Source: Brucella pseudogrignonensis (GTDB lineage: Bacteria > Pseudomonadota > Alphaproteobacteria > Rhizobiales > Rhizobiaceae). From it: DNA of 64,000 nt. The notes beneath the pieces are model-generated. The model ran no database searches, was not told the DNA's origin, and saw only the letters and a list, made by a program, of their open reading frames with translations. The stretch covers positions 186,001 through 250,000 of the forward strand of contig NZ_NNRM01000053.1 in assembly GCF_002252525.1 (NCBI RefSeq). The letters are read 5' to 3'. Below, one piece after another: positions 53,146-63,148 of the stretch. The position numbers and the translations under genes were made by a program. Each line of letters begins with the position of its first letter. The stretch's first letter is position 1.

Positions 53146-53313
53146 TTACTTGATCTTCGTTTCCTTGAAGTCGACGTGCTTGCGCGCAATCGGGTCGTAC
53201 TTGGTCTTTGTCATCTTTTCCGTCATCGTGCGGCTGTTCTTCTTCGTTACGTAGAAGAAGCCGGTGTCAGCGGTCGACAAAAGCTTGATCTTGATGGTCG
53301 TAGCCTTGGCCAT
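53146..53313 (-). CDS. rpmG: 50S ribosomal protein L33
   Basis: A 55-residue basic protein ([20 protein letters not shown] ... [20 protein letters not shown] ... [11 protein letters not shown]). It lacks the Cys4 zinc motif of some L33 paralogs, so it is the Zn-independent form. Too short for many gene callers. It is the last gene on the minus strand before the shared terminator. Confidence 0.96.
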   Translation of the reverse strand: MAKATTIKIKLLSTADTGFFYVTKKNSRTMTEKMTKTKYDPIARKHVDFKETKIK

Positions 53314-53411
53314 ATCGAAATACCTGCTCTTTCATGATTAAACCGCTGCGAGTCTGTCCAATTGGTCAGAAGCGGAAATTCGGCGCGACACTACGGATTA
53401 AGGGCGAAAAG

Positions 53412-54623
53412 TCAACCCCGCTTCTTCCTTTGAACAAGTCTTATCGCAGCAAAGAGTGCAAAAGCTGCAAAAAAGACGCCCAGAGTCAGTGGAAAGCCCT
53501 TGGGTCCAGCCATATCCATACCCACGCCAACGGCCTGTGGGCCTGCCAACATGCCGATGGCATAGCAGAAGATGAAGGCGGCATTGGCTGATGCAAGCTC
53601 GCGACCGGTGAGTTCTGAACCAAGATGCGCAAGCCCGACAGTGTAGAGACCCGCAACGACACCGCCCCAGAGGAACAGCACAGCCGCCATCAGATACCAG
53701 TTCTCCATCAGATAGGGCAGGGCCATCATCCCGGCGAGACCCGTAACGGCGCAGAACAGCAACAGTTTGCGGCGGTCCGAAATGCGGTCGCTGATGATTC
53801 CCAGCGGTATCTGCATCAGGACATTGCCAAGACCGATCATCGTCAGCAGCAGGGCTGCATCGCCTTCGTCATAGCCAACACGGGCGCCAAAGACCGGGAA
53901 CAGGGCGAAACCGCCAGTTTCAACTGCGCCAAATACGAAGACTGCCATCGTTGCCGTCGGTACGGCAAAAATAAACGGCAGAAAGGGAACGTGTTCGCCT
54001 TCCTCGAAATCCGGGCTGTCGCGCCATGCGACAACCACCGGAATGATGGCGATCAAGATGATGGCGAAACCGACATAGAACGGCAAACCACCCGCGCTGC
54101 CGATCTTTGAAAAGAGCCAAGGGCCGAGCGCAAAGCCGAGCGAAAGCGAGGTTGCGTAAATGCCGAGCACAAGGCCACGTTTTTCAGGCGGAGCTGAGGC
54201 GTTGATCCAGTATTCCGAGAGAACGAAAAGCACTGTCAGCGCAAAATGCAGGACGATTCGCAGAGCAAACCATGCCCAGAGTGGCTGAAAAAAGTGAAAG
54301 CCCAGAAATGCGACGCTGCCAATCAAGAGCATCAGAACAATTGCCTTGGCCACACCGAGGCGGGCGGCAATGGGTGCTGCGAGCGGTGCGGCAACAATGG
54401 ATGCAAGACCTGCGACTGCAGTGTTCGCACCGATAAGGCTGGCTGAGTGGCCGCGGCTTTCAAGCAGAACGCTCAGAAGCGGAATACCGAGCCCGATCGC
54501 TGCACCCATGGCGCTGATCGTGGCGATTGCCGCTGCAAGGGAACGCCAATGCATCTGGCCCTGGGTGTTCCCGCCGTCTGGTTCCTGGGGGATGATGTCG
54601 GCAGGATAAACTTCTTTATTCAT
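53412..54623 (-). CDS. MFS transporter
   Basis: A 403-residue inner-membrane protein with about 12 hydrophobic segments. Motifs such as LGKPLLSVLLESRGHSASLIGAN-like, GRELASANAAFIFCYAIGMLAGPQAVGVGMD and IPLGIISDRISDRRKLLLF resemble the YcaD/CynX-type MFS proteins. Substrate unknown. It is 4 bp downstream of the Nudix gene, so it is probably translated from the rnr-DUF983-Nudix transcript. Confidence 0.85.
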   Translation of the reverse strand: MNKEVYPADIIPQEPDGGNTQGQMHWRSLAAAIATISAMGAAIGLGIPLLSVLLESRGHSASLIGANTAVAGLASIVAAPLAAPIAARLGVAKAIVLMLLIGSVAFLGFHFFQPLWAWFALRIVLHFALTVLFVLSEYWINASAPPEKRGLVLGIYATSLSLGFALGPWLFSKIGSAGGLPFYVGFAIILIAIIPVVVAWRDSPDFEEGEHVPFLPFIFAVPTATMAVFVFGAVETGGFALFPVFGARVGYDEGDAALLLTMIGLGNVLMQIPLGIISDRISDRRKLLLFCAVTGLAGMMALPYLMENWYLMAAVLFLWGGVVAGLYTVGLAHLGSELTGRELASANAAFIFCYAIGMLAGPQAVGVGMDMAGPKGFPLTLGVFFAAFALFAAIRLVQRKKRG

Positions 54624-54627
54624 TAGG

Positions 54628-55380
54628 TCAGATCACTTCGCGAACAAAGCGGCCATGCCGCTTGCTGTATTGCACCACTGGCAGAGTGGCTGGCAGTTCA
54701 AGCCGGGTTTCCGTCAGCAGCATTTGCGCTTCTTTCAGAATTGTCTGAGTAATACGGGCGACGTCCAGTTTATCAACTTCATCGACGGCCACCCAATCCA
54801 AATCTTGTAGTTCTCCACTGGGAACAAGTTTCTGGCTTGCCAGTTCCGGCAGGCTGTCACGGAAAGCAATAAAAAAGCGCGTGTCGAAACGACGTACATT
54901 TCCGGGGGGAGTGATTGCACGGGCGAAATAGCGCAGGTCTCCCAGCGCAGGCAGCGCACCACCTTCCAGAAATGCCAACCAGTCCTTGTTTGCAGGATAA
55001 TTGGCACCGTTTAATGACAAGGCGTTTTCCGCCCCGGGACGCGCGAGTTTTAGCCCGGTTTCTTCAAATGTTTCGCGAATGGCACAGAGCCCAAGCGCTC
55101 TTGCGCGGCGTTGTGAAGCGCGCGCACCCATGCCAGATACCAGCTTCTGCGTGTCATCGGAGCTGAGCTCGGAGGCAGCGCCAATGCTGCCATCGATAGG
55201 ATCGGCTCTGCCGCCAGGGAATACGTATTTTCCGGGCATGAACGCGAGAGACGGATGGCGTCTGCCCATCAGAATGCGGGGGACGCGTTCCGTGCGGTCA
55301 ATAAGAAGCAATGAAGCAGCATCGCGCGGGCGAAGCGGCAGCCTTGGTGTATGCGTTGTGGCGTGTGAAGGGGATGTCAC
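54628..55380 (-). CDS. Nudix hydrolase
   Basis: A 250-residue protein. The Nudix box reads GGRADPID..., ending in LGLCAIRETFEETGL, with a stretch of about 35 residues between the G and the REx2EE core, which fits the longer NUDT19-like members. It hydrolyses nucleoside diphosphates linked to another group (x). It lies between DUF983 and the MFS gene in a tight operon. The substrate is not known. Confidence 0.85.
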   Translation of the reverse strand: MTSPSHATTHTPRLPLRPRDAASLLLIDRTERVPRILMGRRHPSLAFMPGKYVFPGGRADPIDGSIGAASELSSDDTQKLVSGMGARASQRRARALGLCAIRETFEETGLKLARPGAENALSLNGANYPANKDWLAFLEGGALPALGDLRYFARAITPPGNVRRFDTRFFIAFRDSLPELASQKLVPSGELQDLDWVAVDEVDKLDVARITQTILKEAQMLLTETRLELPATLPVVQYSKRHGRFVREVI

Positions 55381-55394
55381 GGGGATGAACCCTG

Positions 55395-55859
55395 TCAGGT
55401 GACGTCGCCGTAATCACCTTCGCCCTGACCGCCGAAACCATGCATGAACAGCGCCCACTGAAGGCCGATGGTTGCGCCTTTGATTGGCTGCAGCATGAGA
55501 AGCGACAGGATGACGGTCATCGGTCCCCAGATAGCCATATGCGCCCAGAGCGACAGGTTCGTGGTTGCTTCAACGCCCATGAAGGCGCCAACGACGATGT
55601 GGCCAACAACAAGGATTGTCAGATAGGCCGGAAGGTCGTCTGCGCGCTGCTCGGTGTAATCTTCACCGCAGACAGAGCAGCTATCGACAGGCTTTACAAA
55701 AGCCCGAAACAGCTTGCCTTCGCCGCAATGCGGGCAGCGGCACTTAAATCCGCGCCACATCGCCTGACCCAGATCGCGGGTCGGGCGTGCAGTTTTCTGG
55801 CTTTCACCACCGAAAACGTGGATCTGACTATCTGTGGAATTGGCCTCTAGCGTGCTCAT
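55395..55859 (-). CDS. DUF983 membrane protein
   Basis: A 154-residue protein with a zinc-ribbon-like pattern (CRCPHCGEGKLF...CSVCGEDY) and two hydrophobic segments (ILVVGHIVVGAFMGVEA, MTVILSLLMLQPI), the DUF983 layout. Its ATG overlaps the rnr stop by 4 bp (ATGA), indicating coupling. Function unknown; conserved with rnr in alphaproteobacteria. Confidence 0.9.
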   Translation of the reverse strand: MSTLEANSTDSQIHVFGGESQKTARPTRDLGQAMWRGFKCRCPHCGEGKLFRAFVKPVDSCSVCGEDYTEQRADDLPAYLTILVVGHIVVGAFMGVEATTNLSLWAHMAIWGPMTVILSLLMLQPIKGATIGLQWALFMHGFGGQGEGDYGDVT

Positions 55860-58222
55860 CTGTGACCTTTTCTCTTGGAGCGCGAAACGCCTGCCGGCTT
55901 TCCTTTGCGCCCGCGCATCCCTTTGCTTGCCTTGTGATGCGAACGCGTCGACATCGGCAAGGAATGCGGTTCCGAAACCATCTCAAACCGAAGCGCACCC
56001 GCGACAGGGAGCGCTTCTACCAGTCTAACCGTTACATTGTCGCCCAGACGGAAGCCTTTTCCGCTTTTTTCTCCGGCGAGTGCATGGTTTGCTTCGTCAT
56101 ACAGATAGTATTCATTACCCAAAGTTGAAATGGGGACAAGTCCGTCTGCGCCATATGTCGCAAGGGATACGAAAAGCCCGGCTTTTGTGACACCAGTTAC
56201 GCGTCCCTCATATTCATCACCAAGATGCGCTGCGAGGAAATGGGCAATCAGGCGATCAACGGTCTCGCGCTCTGCAAGCATCGCACGGCGTTCGGTCGAA
56301 GAAATGAGCGCCGCAGTTTCTTCCAGATGCGCTTCTTCATCGGTGGTCAGACCATCCTTGCCAAATCCCAAAGCCTTGATCAGAGCGCGATGCACGATCA
56401 AATCGGCATAACGGCGGATCGGCGAGGTGAAATGCGCATATTTGCGCAAATGCAGTCCGAAATGGCCGATATTATCCGGGCTGTAGATTGCCTGGCTTTG
56501 CGTGCGTAGCACCACCTGATTGACCAGATCTTGATGATCTGTTCCATCAACAGCTTCGAGAATACGGTTGAACTGCGCTGGCTTGAGAGCAACACCTTTG
56601 GCAAGGTTAATTTCAAGCGTGCGCAGAAACTCCCGCAAGGATTCCTGCTTTGCCAGTGCCGGTTCATCGTGGATACGGAAAATCAACGGCTGACGATGTG
56701 CCTCAAGCACTTCAGCGGCAGCCACATTGGCCTGAATCATGAACTCTTCGATGAGCTTATGGGCGTCCAGTCGTTCAGGCACGATGACCTTGTCGACCTT
56801 ACCATCAGGCCCGAGCAGGATTTTCTTTTCCGGCAAATCCAGCTCAAGCGGCTCACGCGCATCGCGACCGCGTTTGAGTGCGCCATAGGCGGCCCACAGC
56901 GGCTTGAGGATCGTGTCCAGAATAGGTGCAGTCTTCTCATCCGTTGCGCCGTCAATCGCAGCCTGTGCCTGCGCATAGGCAAGCTTTGCAGCCGAACGCA
57001 TCAGAATGCGATGGAACTTGTGCGACTTCTTATGTCCGTTGGCGTCAAACACCATGCGGACGGCAAGTGCTGGACGATCTTCCAGTTCACGCAGCGAGCA
57101 TAGATCGTTGGAAATGCGCTCTGGTAGCATAGGTACAACCCGGTCGGGGAAGTAAACCGAATTGCCACGCTTCAATGCTTCGCGATCAAGCGCCGAGTTG
57201 GGGCGCACATAGGCTGCCACATCAGCTATCGCAACGACGACCACATGACCGCCGACATTGTCGGGATCAGAGTCCGGCTCCGCATAAACGGCGTCATCGT
57301 GATCCTTTGCATCTGACGGATCGATGGTGAGTAGCGGCAGCTCGCGCCAGTCTTCACGACCGTCAAGCGTTGCAGGCCTTGCAGCTTCTGCTTCGCGGAT
57401 CACATCATCGGGGAAGATATGCGGGATTTCATGCTCGTGAATGGCGATCATCGACAGGGCTTTTTCGCTGTCGATTGAACCCACCACCTGTCGCACCTTG
57501 CCGCTCGGCAAGCCATAGCGACGAGACGACGTCAGTTCCACCTCAACCAGATCGCCACTTTCCGCATCGGCAAGCGACTTTGGATCAAGCTGTACTTCCG
57601 GCTGCTTGCGATTGACTGGCTCGAGCCGCCATTCGCCATTGCTGAGCTTGCGCAATACGCCGAGTACCGCGTTGCTGCTCTGATCGACAACCTTGATTAC
57701 GCGCGCGGAATACTCTGGACCGTCATTGTCCTTGTTGCGGAAAATCTTGGCCAATACCCGATCGCCAACACCGACTGCCGGACCATCGGACGACTTGTTG
57801 AGGCGGGTTCGGCGGATAGTGACGACTGGCGGCTTGCCGTAGTTTTCTTCGTCCCATTCAGCCGGGCGTGAGATGAGTCCACCGTCATTGTCACGGCCGA
57901 TAATGTTCAATACGGAGATCGGTGGCAGAGTGCCGGGACGGGAGAGGCGACGGGCACGCTTTTCAAGCAGGCCTTCATCACCGAGTTCACGCAGCAGATC
58001 CTTGAGATAGACGCGTGCATCGCCCTTGATATTGAATGCCTTGGCCAGATCGCGCTTGCCTGCGCGGTCCGGGTTCTCTTCAATAAACTTGAGAACCTCG
58101 TCACGCGTCGGCAGGAAGGAGGTTGAATCTCCTGCCTGTGCAGCTTCTGATTTTGCTTTAGCAGCACGCCGTTCGGTCCGTGCGGATCGTCCGGTATCGG
58201 GTTTGGGGAAACGACGCGCCAA
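55856..58222 (-). CDS. rnr: Ribonuclease R
   Basis: A 788-residue 3'-5' exoribonuclease of the RNB family. An N-terminal cold-shock-type region is followed by the RNB core (LPLLTIDPSDAKDHDDAVYAEPD with catalytic Asp residues; YFPDRVVPMLPERISNDLCSL) and an S1 domain (YEGRVTGVTKAGLFVSLATYGADGLVPIS) near 680-760. The C-terminus is basic (MRGRKGKPAGVSRSKRKGHR). It degrades structured RNA. It starts 4 bp after the topA stop. Confidence 0.95.
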   Translation of the reverse strand: MARRFPKPDTGRSARTERRAAKAKSEAAQAGDSTSFLPTRDEVLKFIEENPDRAGKRDLAKAFNIKGDARVYLKDLLRELGDEGLLEKRARRLSRPGTLPPISVLNIIGRDNDGGLISRPAEWDEENYGKPPVVTIRRTRLNKSSDGPAVGVGDRVLAKIFRNKDNDGPEYSARVIKVVDQSSNAVLGVLRKLSNGEWRLEPVNRKQPEVQLDPKSLADAESGDLVEVELTSSRRYGLPSGKVRQVVGSIDSEKALSMIAIHEHEIPHIFPDDVIREAEAARPATLDGREDWRELPLLTIDPSDAKDHDDAVYAEPDSDPDNVGGHVVVVAIADVAAYVRPNSALDREALKRGNSVYFPDRVVPMLPERISNDLCSLRELEDRPALAVRMVFDANGHKKSHKFHRILMRSAAKLAYAQAQAAIDGATDEKTAPILDTILKPLWAAYGALKRGRDAREPLELDLPEKKILLGPDGKVDKVIVPERLDAHKLIEEFMIQANVAAAEVLEAHRQPLIFRIHDEPALAKQESLREFLRTLEINLAKGVALKPAQFNRILEAVDGTDHQDLVNQVVLRTQSQAIYSPDNIGHFGLHLRKYAHFTSPIRRYADLIVHRALIKALGFGKDGLTTDEEAHLEETAALISSTERRAMLAERETVDRLIAHFLAAHLGDEYEGRVTGVTKAGLFVSLATYGADGLVPISTLGNEYYLYDEANHALAGEKSGKGFRLGDNVTVRLVEALPVAGALRFEMVSEPHSLPMSTRSHHKASKGMRGRKGKPAGVSRSKRKGHR

Positions 58223-58225
58223 TTC

Positions 58226-60877
58226 TTACTCCTCTGCCGCCTTCGCCTTTGCTTTGGAAGGGGCTTTTTTCTTCGCCGCCGGCTTCTTTGCAGCAGCTTT
58301 TTTCGGTGCGGCTTTCTTTTCGCCATCTGCGGCCTTGGCGGCAGATTTGCGGGCAGGAGCCTTCTTTGTCTTTGTGCTGCCAGCTTTTGCGGCAACGAGT
58401 TCCAGCGCTTCTTCCAGCGTCACACTGGCTGGGTCCTTGCCCTTTGGCAGCGTAGCATTCACCTTGCCCCAGTTGACGTAAGGACCGTAACGACCGTCAC
58501 GAACGGTGACTGTGCCACCATCTGGATGATCGCCCAATGTCGCAAGGGCTGCAGGTGTCGAGCGGCCACGACCACCCTTCGACTGTTTATCCGCAAGGAC
58601 GGAAACAGCGCGATTGAGGCCCACCGAGAACACTTCATCAGCGTTTTCGAGATTGGCAAACGTGCCATCATGGCTGACATAAGGACCATAGCGACCAATG
58701 CCAGCAGAGATCATCTTGCCGGTTTCAGGATGCTGTCCAACATCACGCGGCAACGACAGCAGCGCCATTGCTTTTTCATGATCAAGCGTATCGACCGTCC
58801 AGCCTTTTGGCAGGCTGGCACGCTTGGCTTCCTTGCCTTCGCCCCGCTGGACATATGGGCCGAAACGACCGGTTCGCGCGGTGATTTCTTCACCGGTGAA
58901 TGGATCTTTGCCCAGCTGCTTCGGTTCGTCGGAAGCTGCTGCTTCTCCGTTGCCTTCACCGCCCAGCTGACGGGTGAACTTGCACTCCGGATAATTCGAA
59001 CAACCGACGAACGCGCCGTATTTTCCGAGCTTCAGCGAAAGCTGGCCCGTGCCACAAGTTGGGCAGGTGCGCGGGTCGCTACCATCGCCGCGATCAGGGA
59101 AAGCAAGCGATGAAAGCTCTTCGTTGAGCGCATCCAGAACGTTGGTAACGCGCAGTTCCTTGATATCATCAACAGAACCGGAGAAGTCCCGCCAGAAATC
59201 ACGCAGCACGTCTTTCCAGGAAAGCTTGCCATCGGAAATCAGGTCGAGCTTTTCTTCAAGGTCCGCTGTGAAATCATATTCGACATAGCGTTTGAAGAAG
59301 CTTTCAAGGAACGAAATAACCAGACGGCCCTTCGGTTCCGGCATGAGCTTACGCTTGTCGATGGTGATATATTCACGATCACGAAGCGTTGCGAGCGTCG
59401 CTGCGTAGGTCGATGGACGGCCAATGCCGAGCTCTTCCATCTTCTTGATGAGCGATGCTTCCGAATAACGCGGTGGCGGCTCGGTGGAATGCTGCGTGGC
59501 GTCGATTTTTTCGCGCGCAATCGCCTCACCGGAGCGGATTTCAGGCAGCTTTGCGCTGTCTTCATCCTCATCTTCTTCTTCGCGGTGATCCATATAGGCC
59601 GCGAGGAAGCCGTCAAACTTCGTAACCGAACCGTTGGCGCGCAGCATGGCCGAACGCGAACCATTGGTTGCTTCGATGTCAGCGGTTGTGCGTTCAATGT
59701 CGGCAGCCTGCATCTGGCTCGCGATAGCGCGCTTCCAGATCAGCTCGTACAAACGCGCCTGATCTTCATCGAGATAGCGGCGCACTTCTTTCGGATGGCG
59801 CGTGAATTCCGTCGGACGGATCGCTTCGTGCGCTTCCTGAGCGTTCTTAGCCTTGCTCGAATAGTAGCGCGGCTTTTCCGGCACATATTGTGGACCGAAG
59901 CTCTTCCCAATCGCATCGCGGGCGGCAGTGATGGCTTCGGGGGCCATCTGCACGCCGTCGGTACGCATATAGGTGATCAGACCAGCGGTTTCTCCGCCTA
60001 TGTCCACGCCTTCATAAAGCCGCTGCGCAACTTGCATGGTGCGCGATGCCGAAAAGCCGAGCTGTCCTGATGCCGCCTGCTGAAGCGTCGATGTGGTGAA
60101 TGGCGGGCCGGGATTACGCTTGGTCGGCTTGGCTTCGACAGAAACTGCCTTGAAGCTTGCGCCTTCCAGCATGGTACGGATGGCCGTTGCCTGCTCTTCA
60201 TTCTTGATGTCGAGCTTGCCGAGCCTCTTGCCGTCAACCGCAGTCAAACGAGCCGAGAACGCATCGTTACGCGGTGTTTTAAGCGAAGCGGCGATATTCC
60301 AGTATTCTTCGCGGATGAAGCGTTCGATCTCGGATTCGCGGTCGCATACGAGACGCAGAGCTACCGACTGAACACGGCCTGCCGAACGAGCCCCGGGCAG
60401 CTTGCGCCACAAGACCGGTGAAAGCGTAAAGCCAACGAGATAATCGAGTGCACGACGAGCGAGATAGGCATCGACCAGCGGCTCATCGATATCGCGCGGA
60501 TTTGCGATAGCGTCGAGAACGGCTTTCTTGGTGATGGCGTTAAACGCGACACGCTTGACGGTCTTGCCCTTCAAGGCCTTTTTCTGGTTGAGCACTTCGA
60601 GTACGTGCCACGAAATGGCTTCCCCTTCGCGATCAGGGTCAGTTGCCAGAAACAGACCATCACTGTCCTTCAACGCTTTGACGATATCCGCCAAACGCTT
60701 GGAAGAGTTGCTGTCAACTTCCCAGGACATTGCAAAATCTTCATCCGGACGGACAGACCCATCCTTGGCTGGCAGATCTCGCACATGACCAAACGAGGCC
60801 AGAACCTTATAGTTCGACCCGAGATACTTGTTGATAGTTTTGGCCTTTGCAGGCGATTCGACGACAACGACGTTCAT
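58226..60877 (-). CDS. topA: DNA topoisomerase I
   Basis: An 883-residue type IA topoisomerase. TOPRIM at the start (VVVESPAKAKTINKYLG, DPDREGEAISWHV), active-site Tyr region (GLITYMRTDGVQMA), a C-terminal zinc finger (CPTCGTGQLSLKLGKYGAFVGCSNYPEC) and several GRYGPY-type repeats. The tail is Lys/Ala-rich (AKKPAAKKKAPSKAKAKAAEE). It relaxes negative supercoils. About 250 bp separate it from the small ORF and dprA. Confidence 0.96.
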   Translation of the reverse strand: MNVVVVESPAKAKTINKYLGSNYKVLASFGHVRDLPAKDGSVRPDEDFAMSWEVDSNSSKRLADIVKALKDSDGLFLATDPDREGEAISWHVLEVLNQKKALKGKTVKRVAFNAITKKAVLDAIANPRDIDEPLVDAYLARRALDYLVGFTLSPVLWRKLPGARSAGRVQSVALRLVCDRESEIERFIREEYWNIAASLKTPRNDAFSARLTAVDGKRLGKLDIKNEEQATAIRTMLEGASFKAVSVEAKPTKRNPGPPFTTSTLQQAASGQLGFSASRTMQVAQRLYEGVDIGGETAGLITYMRTDGVQMAPEAITAARDAIGKSFGPQYVPEKPRYYSSKAKNAQEAHEAIRPTEFTRHPKEVRRYLDEDQARLYELIWKRAIASQMQAADIERTTADIEATNGSRSAMLRANGSVTKFDGFLAAYMDHREEEDEDEDSAKLPEIRSGEAIAREKIDATQHSTEPPPRYSEASLIKKMEELGIGRPSTYAATLATLRDREYITIDKRKLMPEPKGRLVISFLESFFKRYVEYDFTADLEEKLDLISDGKLSWKDVLRDFWRDFSGSVDDIKELRVTNVLDALNEELSSLAFPDRGDGSDPRTCPTCGTGQLSLKLGKYGAFVGCSNYPECKFTRQLGGEGNGEAAASDEPKQLGKDPFTGEEITARTGRFGPYVQRGEGKEAKRASLPKGWTVDTLDHEKAMALLSLPRDVGQHPETGKMISAGIGRYGPYVSHDGTFANLENADEVFSVGLNRAVSVLADKQSKGGRGRSTPAALATLGDHPDGGTVTVRDGRYGPYVNWGKVNATLPKGKDPASVTLEEALELVAAKAGSTKTKKAPARKSAAKAADGEKKAAPKKAAAKKPAAKKKAPSKAKAKAAEE

Positions 60878-61125
60878 TACAACAGCCCAGATTCGCGATG
60901 TTTACGGGTAAGTTATCCCTGTATCGCGTTCAAATAGTTGCCTTTCACATGAACAGCGGTTTGCGTTTGGTCAAGAGCTAGACGGTAAAAATCGTCAAAT
61001 ACAACCTAAAGTTGCTATATGTAAATATAAAGCTTGTGGTAGTGTCTGGCCGGGGTATATCCGTCGGGTTTGAACCAGAAGGGTGATTTTCATTTGAAGG
61101 AAACCGGCACATTTTGGGGGCAAAG
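60878..61125. other. Intergenic region between topA and the small ORF
   Basis: 248 bp with the promoters of topA (leftward) and possibly the small rightward ORF. AT-rich near 60990-61040. No distinct motif recognised. Confidence 0.4.
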
Positions 61126-61293
61126 GTGGTTCAGCGAGATACAACTCGTCAGGAGACACTGGCTTATATAGAAGAAATGCTACAAGAACTCGTCAAAATG
61201 GCCAGAGGGACGGATAGTTATCTTCTCGTCTATCTCATGGACATGGCATTGCAGGAAGCACGCGACAATCAACATCATTGCCCGTGTGATTGA
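61126..61293 (+). CDS. Small conserved-looking protein, unannotated type
   Basis: A 55-residue frame starting with GTG behind GGGGG (5-bp spacing). The protein is VVQRDTTRQETLAYIEEMLQ followed by ELVKMARGTDSYLLVYLMDM and ALQEARDNQHHCPCD. It is acidic and helical with a His/Cys-rich tail. Similar short proteins lie in Rhizobiales genomes. It converges with dprA, ending 3 bp from its stop. Function unknown. Confidence 0.6.
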   Translation: MVQRDTTRQETLAYIEEMLQELVKMARGTDSYLLVYLMDMALQEARDNQHHCPCD

Positions 61294-61295
61294 GT

Positions 61296-62468
61296 TTAGA
61301 AATGCTCATCGCGTGGCACAAGGGCGACCTGATTGCCGGGATAGCGTAACAGCCTCCCGGCAAGATCAAGTTCCAGCAGGATTAGTTGGGCATTGCTTGC
61401 ATCAAGGCCTGTGTGTCTGACAAGCGTATCAACATCGATTGGAACCGGCCCAAGAGCATCGACGAGAATATCGCGTTGCTCGTCCGTCGTTATGGCTTGA
61501 AGCGGCTCAGGCGCTTCATCGATCTGGGTCAACAGATCGGGCTGCGCTGCTTCGGCTTTGAACGTATCGCGGCCGATGAGCGGGGACAAAGAATCGATAA
61601 CGTCGTCGGCGCAGGTCACAAGCGTTGCGCCTTGTTTCAGAAGTGCATTGGTTCCGCGGGCGCGTGGATCGAGCGGCGAACCAGGCACTGCGAACACTGT
61701 TCGGCCCATTTCACCAGCCATGCGGGCGCTGATGAGCGAGCCTGAACGCTCGGCAGCCTCTACCACGATGAGACCAAGCGAAAGTCCAGCTATGATGCGG
61801 TTTCGACGTGGAAAATCACGCGCACGGGGCTCTGCACCCATCGGCATCTCGGTAATGAGTGCACTGCCGTTTTCGGGTATGGCACGATAGATCGGCAGGT
61901 TTTCGGGTGGGTAGGGTTTATCAAGGCCACCGGCCAGCACAGCCACGGTTCCGCTTTCTATGCTGGCTTTATGTGCTGCCGCATCGATCCCGCGCGCAAG
62001 GCCGGAGATTATTGCGAAGCCAGCGTCACCCAGATCACGCGCCAGACGCTCTGTGAAGCGTGCGCCGACCACAGACGCATTGCGCGAGCCGACAATAGCC
62101 ACTGGTGGCTTGCGAAACACATTGGGGTTGCCCTTGATGATCACAAGAGGAGGCGGTGCCTCGCAGTTTTTTAGCTGTTGTGGATAGTCTGGCTCGCCCA
62201 TGCCAACAAGACGCGCGCCCATCCGCTCGATGGCTTCCAGCTCGCGTTCGGCATCTTCCAGCGGTGTCACGCGCACGGGCTTAGCGCCACCGCCGCGTAT
62301 GTTGATGTCAGGTAGTCTTTCTATGGCGCTGGCGGCAGAGCCACAGAACATAATGAGGTCGCGGAAAGCGACGGGACCGATGTTTTCAGTGCGAATGAGG
62401 CGCAGCCAATTGAGCCGCTGTCGGTCGGAGAGGCGAATTCCAGAAGTCGAATTCGCGCTCTGTTTCAT
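61296..62468 (-). CDS. dprA: DNA-processing protein DprA
   Basis: A 390-residue protein. The Rossmann-fold core has [65 protein letters not shown] and GFP-type [26 protein letters not shown]. DprA loads RecA on incoming single-stranded DNA in transformation. The C-terminus has a winged-helix ([38 protein letters not shown]). Its ATG overlaps the plsY stop by 4 bp. Confidence 0.94.
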   Translation of the reverse strand: MKQSANSTSGIRLSDRQRLNWLRLIRTENIGPVAFRDLIMFCGSAASAIERLPDINIRGGGAKPVRVTPLEDAERELEAIERMGARLVGMGEPDYPQQLKNCEAPPPLVIIKGNPNVFRKPPVAIVGSRNASVVGARFTERLARDLGDAGFAIISGLARGIDAAAHKASIESGTVAVLAGGLDKPYPPENLPIYRAIPENGSALITEMPMGAEPRARDFPRRNRIIAGLSLGLIVVEAAERSGSLISARMAGEMGRTVFAVPGSPLDPRARGTNALLKQGATLVTCADDVIDSLSPLIGRDTFKAEAAQPDLLTQIDEAPEPLQAITTDEQRDILVDALGPVPIDVDTLVRHTGLDASNAQLILLELDLAGRLLRYPGNQVALVPRDEHF

Positions 62469-63070
62469 CCCTTTTTACCTATCTTGCTTTCAGTGCCGCT
62501 GAGGAGGCGCGAGATATTGGCGTGATGCTTTATGAAGACGATAATGGTCAGCACAGCAAACAAAGCCGCAATCGCGTGATCACCGCGCGCATAAAGTGCG
62601 ATTGGAACGATCAGACTGGCAACAAGCGCTGACAGTGAAGAATAGCGGGTGAGAAGTGCCGTGATGATCCATGCCGCGATGAAAACCAGAGCGCCGGGCC
62701 ATGCAAGGCCGATCAGAATGCCAAGATAGGTTGCAACACCCTTGCCGCCCTTGAAGCCGATCCAGACCGGGAAAAGATGGCCGATAAAGGCACCGAAACC
62801 GGCTGCAATTGCAGCTTCCTGGCCGAATTTTGAGGCGATTAATACAGCTGCCGTGCCTTTAAGCGCATCAAGAATGAGCGTTGCCGCCGCGAGCTTCTTG
62901 TTGCCGGTACGCAGAACATTGGTAGCACCAATATTGCCGGAACCAATCGAACGTACATCGCCCAGTCCTGCAAACCGCGTCAGGATAAGCCCGAAGGGAA
63001 TGGAGCCGAGAATATAGCCGAATATCAGCGTGCAGATTGTCACTAAATTGACCAGACCTGTTTCGGCCAT
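62465..63070 (-). CDS. plsY: Glycerol-3-phosphate acyltransferase PlsY
   Basis: A 201-residue membrane protein. The ATG at 63070 has GGGGAG before it. PlsY motifs [30 protein letters not shown] and [20 protein letters not shown] are all present. It moves an acyl group from acyl-phosphate to glycerol-3-phosphate, the first step of phospholipid synthesis. About five helices. Conserved next to pyrC and dprA. Confidence 0.95.
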   Translation of the reverse strand: MAETGLVNLVTICTLIFGYILGSIPFGLILTRFAGLGDVRSIGSGNIGATNVLRTGNKKLAAATLILDALKGTAAVLIASKFGQEAAIAAGFGAFIGHLFPVWIGFKGGKGVATYLGILIGLAWPGALVFIAAWIITALLTRYSSLSALVASLIVPIALYARGDHAIAALFAVLTIIVFIKHHANISRLLSGTESKIGKKG

Positions 63071-63109
63071 GGAACTCCCCATATGTTCTTTATTCAAATT
63101 ACTTGAGAA

Positions 63110-63140
63110 GAAAAGCCGCCCAAAAGCAAGACGGCTTTTC
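63110..63140 (-). terminator. Hairpin after pyrC, possible terminator
   Basis: GAAAAGCCG pairs with CGGCTTTTC between pyrC and plsY, with TTTTCTTCTC on the minus strand. Partial termination with read-through to plsY is possible. Confidence 0.7.
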
Positions 63141-63148
63141 TGAAAATG

